Shown one piece after another: positions 21,997 to 34,109 of a stretch of 64,000 nt of DNA. Source of the stretch: Talaromyces rugulosus (taxonomy: Eukaryota > Ascomycota > Eurotiomycetes > Eurotiales > Trichocomaceae); assembly GCF_013368755.1 (NCBI RefSeq), contig NC_049566.1, positions 3,286,001-3,350,000 of the forward strand, written 5' to 3'. Position 1 is the stretch's first letter. Every line of letters begins with the position of its first letter. The notes under the pieces were generated by a model. The model had not been told where the DNA came from. It ran no database searches and was given only the letters and a program-made list of their open reading frames with translations. Both the position numbers and the translations under genes were made by a program.

Positions 21997-23181
21997 ATGA
22001 GCGACTTGGATCCGTCACAGCCGGCACCCAGGTTGGCATCTGCCGGCATGGTCGACGAGTGGTCACATCTGCTCCCCGGTCCGGATCGCAGTGCATTCGT
22101 CGCGGCATACACAGAAGCAGAAGCAGACGTTGGGCGCCTAAAGGCTGTACTCAGTCGCTATTTCTCAACGTGGAAAACAAGCCTGATGGCCGACGATCTG
22201 AGCAGGCTACAAATGCTGGGCACATATGTGCAGATACGAGACTATGTCAAAGTCATCTGGATTGAGGATGACTCTGACGAATTCGGGGAAACGTCACCTT
22301 CGGAATCCTCCGCCATCTGGCCGCGGCATGAAAACGGACAGGTTGTAGCCGAGGCGCTGGGGGTAGAACTCCTCAAGTCTATGCTTGCAGCCCAGCAGCT
22401 TTGTCCTGTTAGGCTCGAAATCAGAGATAAGCACACCGTAAGCGCGCGTTCAGATCCGGAGAAGGCGGTAATCCTCGCGCGTGACATCTTGCATGGTGCT
22501 GACCTGGCCGTAACCGACTTCGTTTTGCGAAAACAATCACCAAAGACAACCATCATCGTTGTTGAGCTGTCAGCTGAACATCAGGGCCAGGACACCGGGT
22601 ATTCCATCCTGCGAAAAGCAGAGTTATGCCTTAGTCAGAACCTATACTCGTTTTTAGCCGAGGATGTCCTCCTCCATGCACCAGCGCTTAAAGAGCTCTC
22701 ACTCTCTTTCTCGCAGCCTCGTCACATGGCGCATACTCCTCCCTTTATCCTTCACAATGCGACCTTGCCAGCACTGGAGAGGCTAGAGATCTCCATGGCC
22801 AGGCTTTCCGCCCCAACTATCATGGCGATCCTGAGCAAGTCGAAACAGAGCCTGACGGGTATCAAGTTTCGCCTAACCACGCTTGTCAATAATTCAACTT
22901 GGGCGGAGCTGCTGAACCGCATTTGCAACGAATTCCCTAATTTGACTTGGTTTGAGCTTATTCATCTCTCAGAAGGGCCTAATAGACAGTTTAGGATCAC
23001 CTTCCTTGGTCTCGAAAAGGATTCGGTGGTCGGAGAGCCTTACAAGAACGGGCTGAAGCTGCAGCTGAAAGCCCCTGTGGGGGGTAACAAACGCATCCCT
23101 TGGGTTGAGTATGGGGGACCCGATGCGAATCATGTGCTTAGGATCGTTGCAAAATACGCCGTGGCTGCACCAGTCCCCTAG
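21997..23181 (+). CDS. Leucine-rich protein of unknown function (394 aa)
   Basis: An intact single-exon frame with coding-like composition starts at the ATG following a CT-rich leader. The N-terminus is Pro/Ala-rich, then helical and acidic. From about residue 205 it shows leucine-rich spacing (ALKELSLSF, LPALERLEIS, SLTGIKFRL, FPNLTWFEL), a layout often seen in fungal F-box/LRR-like orphan proteins, but no F-box is visible at the N-terminus. No signal peptide or membrane segment is seen. A 133-bp tandem repeat begins about 70 bp past the stop codon. I do not recognise a function. Confidence 0.72.
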   Translation: MSDLDPSQPAPRLASAGMVDEWSHLLPGPDRSAFVAAYTEAEADVGRLKAVLSRYFSTWKTSLMADDLSRLQMLGTYVQIRDYVKVIWIEDDSDEFGETSPSESSAIWPRHENGQVVAEALGVELLKSMLAAQQLCPVRLEIRDKHTVSARSDPEKAVILARDILHGADLAVTDFVLRKQSPKTTIIVVELSAEHQGQDTGYSILRKAELCLSQNLYSFLAEDVLLHAPALKELSLSFSQPRHMAHTPPFILHNATLPALERLEISMARLSAPTIMAILSKSKQSLTGIKFRLTTLVNNSTWAELLNRICNEFPNLTWFELIHLSEGPNRQFRITFLGLEKDSVVGEPYKNGLKLQLKAPVGGNKRIPWVEYGGPDANHVLRIVAKYAVAAPVP

Positions 23182-23249
23182 TGAAAAAAATCACTCTATA
23201 CGCAGCATATGTCTTGCAATAAATAGAAGAAATTTACGACCATGACACG

Positions 23250-23755
23250 TGACTACATGTCTCAGTGAAAAACTGAGTCGTATTGGGGCGAGAGCTGTGA
23301 TAAATCTGCTTTAATAGTTTTTAAAAGCTTAAGGCACGGCAATATACCCAGACTAGAATTTAGACAGTTTCAATTTATCATGACCCTGTATATCTTGGTG
23401 GAAAATTAAATCGTATAAGGTTAAAATTGTGACAGTTCCGCTTTAAGTGACTCTTGAGGGCTTTAAGGCATGGTAATATATCTAGATCAGAACCCGGACA
23501 TTTTCAGTCTGTTAGAACCTTACATATCTCGGTGGAAAATGAGCTGTATAGGGGCTAGAACTATGATAGCTCTGTTTTAGGTGATTTTCAAGGGTTTTAG
23601 GCACAACACTATATTTATATCAGAATCTAAACCCTTTTAGCCTATCAGAACCCTGCATATCTCGGTGGAAAAGCGAGCTGTATGGGAGCCAGAACTGCGA
23701 CAGCTCCGCCTCAAGGGCTCTTGGGGGCTTGAGGCACGGCAATATACCTATCCAG
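23250..23755. repeat. 133-bp tandem repeat, four diverged copies
   Basis: Copies begin near 23256, 23389, 23523 and 23656 (spacing 133, 134 and 133 bp). Each has CATATCTCGGTGGAAAA near its start and GGCACGGCAATATA near its end; the last copy stops at about 23752. Differences are mostly C/T and G/A. The last copy is GC-rich (GACAGCTCCGCCTCAAGGGC), while the third has AT-rich counterparts (GATAGCTCTGTTTTAGGTGA). This fits RIP acting on a tandem duplication. The unit length is not a multiple of three, so it is probably not coding. Confidence 0.8.
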
Positions 23756-24028
23756 CATGATGACATATCTAAAGCTTCGCTGTCGAATAGAACATGATGA
23801 CGGGAGATGTTGGTCTCGTTGGCTTTGGCCACGGCTAGTCGTATGATCCTTCAAGATGACTTAGTTAAGCAAGGTTGCTAGGGTGTGCTCCGACAAGAAA
23901 AGACGAACAACGTGACCGGTTGGTAAATATATATATGTGACTATTGTCAGCACCCCCTACCAAATAGCTAACCTACTACACGCAGTTTTGCCATCGTTTT
24001 TCTCGGTCATTGCAATCCGCCTGCAGAT

Positions 24029-25608
24029 ATGGCGTTGAAGCAGATTATCGGCCTACCCTGCCTCGCGGCTTTGGCTGGTACTTCGTTTTCAAGTCCCGTA
24101 GCTCCAGGCGTGCGCCAATATGTCCCCCCTGGAAGCTCTTCATTTGTACTGAATGCCACAACAACTTGGAGTAGTTCACGCATGACAGCCTCTACCGTTG
24201 TCTCGTCTACTACCTCATCACTTAGCGAATCTTCAAGCACACCCGCACGTTCAAGTTCGCCGTCTAATTGGGGACCTACAACAAATAGGACAAGTGGAAG
24301 TATTAGCTCCTCTACTTCACTATCATCTGTCTCTGCGAGTATGCGTGTCTCTAACACTGTCACTAGCTCTAGTGGTCCAGTTCGGCCGTCAGCCTCAAAT
24401 ACGGTATCTCTCTCAACAGGCTCTAGCCCTCTTACATCTACGAGACCCAGCGGATCAGCGTCCTTGATCGTGCAGAGGCTCACGGAACCCAATGGACCTA
24501 TTGTTACTGTTACACTCCCTACCAGTGCTTCTGTTACTGGACTAGAGACCCTCACCATATCTGGCTCCACATTGACCGTAAAGCCTATATCGATAACATC
24601 CAGCGTATCTTCAACACCATCTGCGTCAACTTCGAACGTTGAGACATTCACCGAGCCTGATGGGTCTTCGGTAGTCCTCACACTGCCGCCTGGCTGCCCT
24701 GCATCAAGATCTTCCATCACTATTGCTGACTCATGCCCTGATCCTTCGGGACCTACTCCCGCGAACGATGCACCCCCAGAGAGCCCGGAGCCTACGAATT
24801 CACAGACCTCTTCACTATTGTCCAGCTCATCCAGCTCTTCAAGTGAGTAACGCTCGCAGTATCGTGCTAAAATTCGTGTTAACCGTTTCTAAACCAGGCC
24901 CATCGGCTTGCAGCGCAACCCTAAGCGTGCCTGTACCCCCCTCTCAGTTAACTGCACCTACCGTGACGTTGAACCCAGTATCAGGCTCTATCAGCTCAAG
25001 CACTGCAAGCCAGATGTCATCCACGGCTGGGAATGCAGGCTCTTCGACACTCTCTTCGACAACACGTCGCCCTCTTTGACAACCTCATCATCTTTACCTC
25101 CGCTACCAAGGCTCACATTCTCAACTACTCTGGCCATCACGACAGTCGAGCCGATTTCCACCGAGTCCGGAAGCTCTTGTGTCTCGACGTCGACAACCAC
25201 GCTCTGCGAGATTCCGCAAGAGCCGTACATAACGTCCGCTGTTTGCAACAGCTGGGTTGCGACAGCGACATCGACATCGACCGGACCACCTACTCCAACC
25301 GGGCAAGTTTATATCGACATTTTTACCGATTCGGATTATGGCAAGTGTTAGAACAGACCCAGCTGAATGCTATAGGTCAATGTTACAGCCCTACCGATTC
25401 GTCAGGCAACCCGATAAGCTTCGAGTGCTTCTCAATTACCTATATAAGTACAGCAGTTTCTGACTCGGCCTCGCTATCGGCTTTCAAGGAAGCTGGATGT
25501 TCTAGTCGGGATGACTCGCAAGTAATGGACTATGCAAACTTGACTGCTATTGACTATGACAATGAGACACCCTTCACAATGAAATCCTTGTCTCTTTACG
25601 GGGCTTGA
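24029..25608 (+). pseudogene. Ser/Thr-rich mucin-like secreted protein gene with two frameshifts
   Basis: Exon 1 (24029-24842) encodes a signal-peptide-like start (MALKQIIGLPCLAALAG) followed by about 250 residues dominated by Ser, Thr and Pro. A 55-nt GTGAGT...CAG intron leads to exon 2 at 24898, restoring a Ser codon. Exon 2 continues Ser/Thr-rich but hits a stop at 25077-25079. The same style resumes in another frame (TTSSSLPPLPRL and onwards), with a change consistent with one lost base near 25060-25068. A second one-base loss near 25347-25352 separates IFTDSDYGKC from EQTQLNAIGQCYSP; that C-terminal part is Cys-containing and ends at 25608. Neither break lies in a homopolymer. It was probably a heavily O-glycosylated wall or surface protein; the family is not identified. 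Confidence 0.6.
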
Positions 25609-26622
25609 TCGTATCCATATGCGCAAGAAAGACCTCACTTGCTGCTGTTAAGGAAAGGGGCCTGCTGGCTGCCGTGCCAAGGTAATGGATGTATGTATTC
25701 CATGAGTCGGAATATTGATAGCCGACTTTGAACCACGCAGGTGGGATTGGAAAGCAGTTTTCTGGTCTTCGTACATCGCCTTAGCCAAAAAGATGAGGGG
25801 AGTTGCTAGTTTTAGTTTCGTTATGTCTACAATCAACTTCTGCCATTATTGAGGATTATTTATTATTCATCAGTTCTCCTATAGTTCGCACGACTCTCTA
25901 GGCGCGATATATCTTAGGTCATTCAGAATTCTTATACTTCGGAATAAGAAGTAACGCCAGCGGACACAGCTGAAGCGCAAGAAGCTCGAACGGTATGCTC
26001 TCGAGTAGCTGGTGATCGATAGCGAACGGTAGCTGTCTGGAAAAGTGGTGGACATGGAGATTCTTTGAACCTTACAGCGAACTAGGTCTATAACTCTGCA
26101 GCATGCGCTCCTGATCAATGCTGTCTTGACCACGTCCAAAAAGACTCTAAAGGCGGAATTCGCATGATGAATCTGCGCGATTAATACGGTTATAGTGTTC
26201 TATGCTGTCGAGGAAGGTCTTTTAGTGCCGCGTTATTCGTCACCAATTATTTTCGCTCCCATTATTTTACTTTTAGAGATATTTATCATTGCAAGAAGAT
26301 ACAGATACTGTAGGTCTTCGCTAAGCAATTATCTTTAATGACTTATATCTTAATTTATAAATTTTAGATAATTATAATAGATATATTGGTGATATTAAAA
26401 GTTATTATAAATCTTTTTATTAAATTAAAAAAAATAATATAAATATCTAGAATTAATAAAGAAAGAATAAATTCTATAGTAGTATATATAATTTAGATAA
26501 GTATAGATATTATATATAGTAAGTAAGGCTATTAAAAAAGTAATTACTAAATAAAAAAAATAAAAAAAAATATAGAAAACTAAAGAATATCTAAAAAAAA
26601 TTAGAGCTTTAATTATTATATA
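25609..26622. other. Boundary spacer into AT-rich transposon block
   Basis: No gene is supported. Composition changes sharply near 26.3 kb: sequence beyond it is extremely AT-rich, with A-runs and TATA/CTA-rich words typical of RIP-treated repeats. Confidence 0.5.

Positions 26623-26661
<39 letters not shown>
26623..26661 (+). repeat. (TAG)13 microsatellite
   Basis: Thirteen perfect TAG units. Read on the minus strand it is (CTA)13, and it lies at the low-coordinate side of minus-strand LINE debris. It could therefore be that element's simple-repeat tail. Confidence 0.85.
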
Positions 26662-27321
26662 ATCTCATTAACCTGATATAGCTAGCTTCTGTACTATCGC
26701 CGCTATACAGGGTTGGGGCCCTAATCCAGTAGGGTGTAGAATAATAGGTGGCACAGCCACCAGTAGCGCAGCTTAGGAGACACACTATAGGAACAGAATA
26801 CTAAGAAATAAAATACTAAAAAAAGTAATACAAAGCCATCAAACATAACAAACCATATAAATAAATAAAATCTAGAATATTAACATCAATACAATCTCAC
26901 TAGTCCTCCACAACTTCCTCTCCCACTTTCTTCACTTACTACAGCCCTTACACCAGGGCCTGCTTTACTACACACCTACAGCTATCCTTAGACTCAATCT
27001 TAATCTCACCCTCACTACCACCATTCCTATCCTTAATTCTACTTCCTAACACACTATACACACACTTTCTATCTATTTATCTACTACAACAATAGCATCT
27101 CAACCATACCTATACTAGCGCGCTTTTTTAAGTCGTCTATCTCTTCTTTAAATTACTAGGCTTCATTTCCTTACTCTCTATTTCTTAATTAAATTAAAAT
27201 AATATATTGGTCTTTACCAGTCTTAATATAGACTTAAAGTACTAATACTTATATATTTATTCTATATATCAAGCTACACTTAGTACCTTAATTAATTAGT
27301 TTCAGCCTTAGCGTCAGCCTT
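26662..27321 (-). mobile_element. Probable LINE 3' debris (minus strand), left flank of Gy1
   Basis: About 26890-27180 is strikingly pyrimidine-rich on the plus strand, unlike the flanking A/T mix. It lies opposite the LINE RNase H fragment at 32.8-33.7 kb, across the Gy1 insertion, with the same inferred orientation. No domain is readable in this part, so the assignment rests on position and strand composition. Confidence 0.3.
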
Positions 27322-27326
27322 TTTCT

Positions 27327-27576
27327 TGTTAGGGTCCTAGCCCCTGGGATACTCAGGCTTCGCTCTTGTAGAATAACCGCACCTAGTCCGCACCTAATCT
27401 ACTATAGAAGAACCCCCTAATGCTATACCAGATTCGCTAGGGCGCCCTTAAGACCCATATTTATCTGTATCGACAATACAAACCTTTATAAACCTTTTTC
27501 TTCTCTTTCTCACGTTTGAATTTACTTAATTTCTAGATCTATATTAAATTAGTAAGATGGGACCTAGCCTATAACA
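27327..27576 (+). repeat. Gy1 5' LTR (250 bp)
   Basis: It begins TGTTAGGGTCCTAG and ends CCTATAACA. It pairs base for base in length with 32561-32810. All differences I compared are transitions, for example GCCCCTGGGAT versus GTCCCTAAGAT. Confidence 0.92.
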
Positions 27577-27890
27577 TTAGATTTGAACATTGTTCATTTT
27601 CTTTATTTAAAGGATTAAGAACGCGTCGCTCTTTTTATCTAAAGGGTTAAACCTATACAATCGCTCTTTATTTGTTCAAGTCAAGCCTCTAAGAACTATA
27701 CCAACTCTCTTTATTTAAAGGATTAAATTACTATATTACCACTTCTTAATAACTGAGTTGAGTATTAAAAAAATTTTTTATTATAATAAATAGCCCACCG
27801 AGAGACAGCCTGAACTAAATAGGTATATCTTTAGAACTGAACCAGCTGTTATTAGAATAAATATAGTGAATAGAACTTCTTCTGATAAAT
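27577..27890 (+). other. Gy1 leader with repeated TTTAAAGGATTAA motif
   Basis: CTTTATTTAAAGGATTAA occurs at 27601-27618 and 27709-27726, with a variant TTTTTATCTAAAGGGTTAA at about 27632-27650. This lies in the untranslated leader, where primer-binding and packaging signals would be expected. No tRNA-complementary primer site was identified. Confidence 0.5.
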
Positions 27891-30800
27891 ATGTCCGCTT
27901 GTCTATCGCATATTGAAGGACAGGTTAGCAATATGATTGAATTACCTATGTCTGAGGTCCCTACTGATGCCATACCATCGGTAACCCCTATATACAGTAC
28001 AAACAAACCACGCCACTCCCTTGATTATCCCGATAAATATGATGATTGTGATTGTTCAAAATATATGCAGTTTGTGGCAATCCTATATATAAAATTAATG
28101 GTTGATACACCAGCAATTGGAGGACTGTATAAGCAATTATAGTATACCTATAGATGGTTGGCAGGAAAGGCCTAGATGAAGGTCTATCTTTAAATACAGC
28201 TTTATGGGAATGTAAATATGGTCACTCCTGCTATACTAAAAGCTTTCTTTATGCATCTTAATATGCTGTTTAAAGATTATTAACTTGTAAAAAAGGTGAA
28301 CCTTGAACTTAACTATATATGATAGAAGCGCACCTCTTTCTAAGACTTTATCAACGAATTTGAATGGATATTACTTCTTATAAAAGATTAATTATAGACC
28401 GACAACGTAAAAATTTCATAGCTGAAAACTGTGATTAACCAAGAAATAAGGTATGTAACTATCAGGAGTGATATACTAAAATAATATAAAGCTTTCTGTG
28501 AATATTTATACTAAGTAGCAAACAATCTTAAAGAGCTAAAAAGGATTAATAATCTCTAGTCTTGATATAAGCAGAACACTCTCTGTCTGCTTATAAAAAG
28601 AATCTCTTTTGATAAAGGACAGCCCTAAGTTATAAACTAGATATCTGCGGGCCTGCCAATCAATACTATTAGAATGGACAACTATTTCTAATATGGAAAA
28701 CTGGGCCATATTGCCTAATACTGCCCTGAACCTGTGCCACTCCATTGGACGCCATCTCTAAGGAACTATGGCAAGAAGAAACATGACAAGCTTATGAGGA
28801 TATCTAACACTAAAGTAAAGAAGAATGAGACTGAATCTGATATAGATTTAGATAGCATATTAGAATTAAAAGAGTAGCTCCTGTATAAAGTTGTTTATAG
28901 AAGCTAAAATACAAAACAGTTTATAACTTTAAGAATTTTAAAAAGATGGTTGGAAGGTTTGATGGATCCCTATTCAATATAGACGTATGGTTAGACTGTA
29001 GAACCAATACCAATGCTTTAATTAATAGTAGGTGTCTTATCTACGGGATTATTAAAGAGACCTTTGCTCGAAAGAAAAAGCTGAATTATAGTGCTATTAA
29101 ACCTAGATCTATTAAAGGATATAATAGTTCGGCACCTTAATATATTAAGGAAATTGCATGTGTGACACTAGATATTAGGGAAAATATATAAGAGAAAGCC
29201 TACTTTTATGTGGTTCTGAAGTGTGAATATGATATGATATTAGGTCTTCTATGGATGGAATACCAATATGTGAAAATTGATGCTGCTAGAGGCTGACTGG
29301 AATTTGGGAACAGAATATCTGTTGATAAAAAGAACCTGTTATAACTTGAGTACCCCCCTTGACAGATTAGTGCAGCTGTAATGAACGCTTTAAAAAGGAT
29401 GCGAAGTAGAAAAAAGGAGATTAATATATTTACAGTTTCTATATGGGATATTGAGAAGGCTTTAGCCCCGAAACTACAGATAGATTTAAGGAATAAACTA
29501 TCTAAGTATTACCATAAGTTCCTAGAACTATTCGATCTGAAGGAAGCTAATAAGCTACTATTATTGTGTCTGAATATTAACTATTAGATTGAATTAATTG
29601 ATACTGACGCGAAGAGGTATAAGCCAGAGATACTATAGGATTTTTTCTATAATATGTCATGGGAAAAACTGCTGGTTTTATAGAAAACTCTCTATAACTT
29701 ACTGTTGAAGGATTTTATATATATAAGTAACTCGTCTGCTGTAGCGCTGATATTATTTGTAAGGAAACCTAGAGGAGGACTATGCTTCTACATAGATTAT
29801 TAGGTGTTTAATACTATAATAAAAAGGGATTAATATCCACTACTATTAATACATGAGACCTTATAATAAATATCTAAAGTCTGATGGTTTACAAAGCTTG
29901 ATGTTACAGCGGCTTTCTATAAGATATATATTGCCAAAGGAGATGAGTAGAAGATAGCTTTCTAAACCAGATTCAGACTCTATAAATGGCTAATAATATC
30001 TTTTAGCCTTATCAATACACTGAATATATTTCAATAATATATTAATTAGACCCTTTACGAGTTCCTAAACAACTTTATATCTGTCTATCTAGACAACATA
30101 CTTATCTTTATAGAAGGTAGCTATACACATTATTAGAAATAGATAATAAAGATACTAGAATATTTATATACTATAGGACTATAGCTAGATATTAATAAAT
30201 ACAAGTTTAAAGTGTAGACAATAAAATACCTTAGATTTATATTAGAAGCTAGAAAAAGGATCTAAATAGACCCTGTAAAAGTCTCTATTATTTTAGAATA
30301 GAAAGTCCTAATATGTATAAAAGACATGTGATTATTCCTAGGGTTTGTAAATTTCTACTAACAGTTTATCCAAGGATATTCCGATATAATCTGCCCACTG
30401 ACAGAACTAACTAAAAAGAAAACTATTTTTATTTAGATTAAAGCTACTAATAAAGCCTTCGAATAACTAAAGCAAATATTTATAAGCGACCTAATACTAG
30501 TGTAATTCAACCCTAATCAGGATACAATCATGGAAGCTGACTCTTTAGGATATATTATAGAGGGGATATTATTATAGTATAATAACAAAGGACTTCTATA
30601 AATCTGCGCCTATTTCTCCTGAAAATATATATCTATAGAGTACAATTACAAGATCTATAATAAGGAGCTATTGACAATAATAGTGTGTCTAAAGCAATAA
30701 AAATCTAAACTAATTAATACTAAAGAGTTTACTATTCTGACTAACTATTAAAATCTTAAATACTTTATGCAGCTTTAATGATTAAATAAAAAATAAATAA

Positions 30801-32545
30801 GATAGGCTGATATACTTTTATACTTCAACTATAAGCTCTAGTACCAGTTAGGACAACTAGCTGCTAGACTTAATGCACTATCACAACACTCATAAGATAT
30901 GCCTAATAGGATTGACGATGAACGTCTAGCATACTAAAATAAACATCTTATTAATCCTAACAAAGTATAGAGAGACTATCTAGAACAACTTCCTTAAGGT
31001 CGCTTATTGAACACTATATCTAAACCCTATATCTACACTACCCACATAGAGCACTTAATGTTAATTAAAGAACAGTGACAACTAGCCAAAGCTAAAGATA
31101 AGAATTATAAACAAATTAAAGAGGCTGTATACTAGAAACTTCTATAGTTTCCTTAAAACTTATAACTTTGTACTATGATATCCAAATATACAATTAATAC
31201 AGTGGACTAATTATTATTTTAAAACTGATAATAGGTATTAGACAGTAAACCACTATATATTTATATTATACAAGAAATATATAACTCCTATCTCATCAGA
31301 CATCCAGACTGAAATATAATCTATACTATCATAGCCCAACAACTATATTGACTGAACCTATCTAATAATATCCAAAGATTCATGGACAACTATAACAAAT
31401 ATGGTACGAACACTATATAGAGACAATATTAATAAAGATTATTAAAACTACTTCTTATCTCCTCACAAATATAGCAAGATATTAGTATAGATTTTATAAA
31501 GAAACTTCTAATATCTAATAGAAATACAAATCTTATAGTGATCATTAACTGACTAGGAAAAGGAATTATATTGGTACTATGCAAACACATAGATACCAAA
31601 ACAGTAATATTAATATTTATTAATCAATTTATATACAAATATAAACTGCCTAGCAGTATTATATCAGATTAAGACACACAATTTATTAATAATCTTTAAA
31701 AAGGCATATATGAACATCTAAAGATCACAAGATAATTATCAACCACGCACTATCCCTAAACTAATAGATAGACAGAGCATGCTAACTCTATAGTGGAAAA
31801 ATACCTATAGAACTTCTATATCTATCTTTAAACCAACTAGAGCTCACTAACTATAACTATACAACTCATAATAAATAGACGCGATGCTACTGTAATTAGT
31901 ATCAGCCTCTTCTTTCTAATCTATAGATACAACATCAAACCACTCTAGTTAGATAAAGCTACCCCCACATTTAAGTAGTAAAGACCCACTATTAAATATA
32001 TAAACAATATAGTTACTAAGCTATAATAGGCCTTTTATATAGTATAGACTAAGCTTATTACAGTATAGTAGTGAATAGAAAATAATACAAACTATTACTA
32101 AAAAACTCTTTTAGAGTATAAAATAGAATAGAAGGTATAGTTAGACCTTTAGAACATTCAAACTAAATAATCTTTAAAGAAGCTAGACACCCAACATATA
32201 AAATATACTATATTAAAGAAAATAGGATTCTATATATACTGACTTAATATCCCTAAAACTATTCATAATATTTTTTATATAATATTTCTCTATTCTATAG
32301 ATATACATCTGCTCTCTTTACAGACCCAATATAATTATCAACTATTAGCACACCTAGTAGAAGGCAATAAAGAGTATCTAGTTAATAGTATACTTGATGA
32401 ATAGACTATATATTAGGACTGTGGATATATGAAGCAATACCTTGTCTGTTAGACTAGATATATGCGACCTACATAGGAATCTACCTGGTCTATAGAAGAT
32501 ATTAAAGCATTTAACCACTAGCTCCAACACCACAACGCCCCTGCT
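27891..32545 (+). pseudogene. Gy1 gag-pol remnant
   Basis: The gag part starts near 27891 (MSACLSHIEG). A zinc-knuckle relic (YGKLGHIA, then YCPEP) lies near 28700. The protease active site near 29010-29030 reads ALINSR where D-S-G would be expected, fitting G-to-A change. Reverse transcriptase segments lie near 29.7-30.3 kb, RNase H near 30.5-30.9 kb and integrase near 31.1-32.0 kb, all on the plus strand with many stop codons. Domain limits are approximate. The element cannot encode a working polyprotein. Confidence 0.8.
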
Positions 32546-32560
32546 GAAGGGGGGGAATAA

Positions 32561-32810
32561 TATTAGGGTCCTAGTCCCTAAGATACTCAAGCTTTACTCT
32601 TATAGAATAACTGCACCTGGTCTATATCTGATCTGCTATAAAAGAACCTCCTGATGCTACACCAGATTCGTTAGAACATCCCTAAGACCCACACTCACCT
32701 GTATTGACAATGCGAACCCCTGTGAATCTTTTCCTTCTCTTTCTCACGTTCGAATCTACTCAATTCCTGGACCTACATTAGGCCAGTAAGACAGGACCTA
32801 GCCCGTAACA
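32561..32810 (+). repeat. Gy1 3' LTR (250 bp)
   Basis: It begins TATTAGGGTCCTAG (a TG to TA change at the terminus relative to the 5' copy) and ends GCCCGTAACA, immediately before the target duplication TTTCT. Confidence 0.92.
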
Positions 32811-32815
32811 TTTCT

Positions 32816-33697
32816 ACTCTATATTGCTAGTTACTTATAGATCAACAGCTTAGAACTAGTCCAGAATATTTATATTAATTATAAACTACATAATAATAAC
32901 TACCATATCTTTTTTACTTATAATTTTATTAAATTTAGCAATACACTTAATATTCTAAATCTTTTTAAATATATAGTCCCTATCATCAATAAACTATAGG
33001 CAGTCTATAATAATATAGTACACAATCTATTCTTTAAGATTACATAGATATAAAGATAAGTCCTAGCAGTTAATTCATCAGAAATAATAGTTCAATACTA
33101 CTCTTTAGATATATAGCTATATAAAGATTAATACCATAGCTTTATAAAGACCTCTCCAATAGTACAAAGCTTTCTTAGTAGATGCGTTTAATAAATATCT
33201 TATAGACACTGCAGTCTTATCCTTCTTCCACTCTTTTTTCTAGACGTCTTTAGCTGATTAATAGATTCAGTGCTTGCCTACTACGGTAAACCAATATTAG
33301 TAATTAGTATTAGTATTGATTCTTATATCTAGTCTAGACCAGTTAGTAGTTTCAGGCTGCTTTATAGCTACCTAGACAGCTTACTTAGTAGCTTTATCAA
33401 TAGCTTCATTCCCTAGGATATCTATATAGACAGAAATCTATTATAAAGTAATAAGAATTTCTTTAATAGTACATTTGTCCAACAGACACTAACAGGCCCT
33501 AATAAAGACCTGTTCCAAGACTATATAAGGATTAAGAAATATCTTAAAAACAGCCTAACTATCAGACAGTATAACCACACTAGCTTATTTAGCTTAAGCT
33601 TCCCAATCTAGTAAGTCTCTATATTATAGTACTACCTACAATGCAAATTTAAAGCCACGGGCTTCTTTAGTATATACTATAGAAGTACCTTTAGTAT
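32816..33697 (-). pseudogene. Non-LTR retrotransposon RNase H fragment (minus strand)
   Basis: Read on the minus strand, about 33600-33350 gives VVILSDSQAVFK, then IDILGNEAIDKATK. These match the RNase H pattern 'ILSDSQAAL' followed by 'GNExADxxAK' seen in Tad-like LINEs. Stops from RIP interrupt it. The upstream part ends abruptly at the family-A LTR fragment at 33698. Confidence 0.7.
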
Positions 33698-33884
33698 TGT
33701 CAACTGGTTCAACAACTCGTCACCAAGATGTGAATCGGGGTGGGTATTCTGCTAACAGAAGACAAGATGAGAATATTGTGTAAGGCAATTCTAAGATGAG
33801 TAGAGTACTATCGCAATAATAGGCTGTAAAATATATTAAAGAGTAATAGTAGTATATTATTTATTTAAAAGAATAAAACATAAT
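33698..33884. repeat. Family-A LTR fragment (187 bp)
   Basis: It begins TGTCAACTGGTTCAACAACT and matches the LTRs at 50095 and 63450. It is less mutated than the 63450 copy. Similarity ends after AATAAAACATAAT, where unrelated sequence starts. Confidence 0.88.
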
Positions 33885-33898
33885 GCAGTGGGGGAAAC
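33884..33898. other. Left half of a split palindrome at the element B insertion site
   Basis: Removing element B and one GAAAC copy rejoins AATGCAGTGGG with CCCACTGCATT (44889 onward), an 11-bp perfect inverted repeat around a 5-base loop. It may be the start of element C's own LTR (TGCAGTGG and onwards). Confidence 0.55.
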
Positions 33899-34109
33899 TG
33901 TGAGGCCGTGAGACCTTCGGGACGCACCAGATGCCGCACCTCGCTACACTAGCCTCACAGAGGGTTGCCAAGCCACTAATGAAGCGGTATATATATACTG
34001 ATCTTCGCATAGGGGTTGCCGAAGGTCAGCAATCAGTTTAACTATCTAGCAAACTATAGCTTTACTATCAAATCTAACTCTTGTCTACTCTCTATATAAT
34101 ATTCTTATA
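33899..34109 (+). repeat. Element B 5' LTR (211 bp)
   Basis: It begins TGTGAGGCCGTGAGACC and its last bases read ATTCTTATA, the transition-mutated form of ATCCTCACA in the 3' copy. Confidence 0.9.

Larger units (their letters stand above)
27327..32810 (+). mobile_element. Gy1: complete Ty3/Gypsy LTR retrotransposon, inactivated by RIP
   Basis: Two 250-bp direct repeats bound a 5484-bp element that starts TG and ends CA. A 5-bp target duplication TTTCT flanks it (27322-27326 and 32811-32815). A purine-rich tract GAAGGGGGGGAA (about 32546-32557) precedes the 3' LTR. The internal region encodes gag, protease, reverse transcriptase, RNase H and integrase remnants in plus orientation, riddled with TAG and TAA stops. 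Confidence 0.92.

Noticed and set aside
23250..23755. Tandem repeat as a coding repeat of the upstream orphan gene
   Set aside because: The 133-bp unit is not a multiple of three and lies beyond a clear stop codon.
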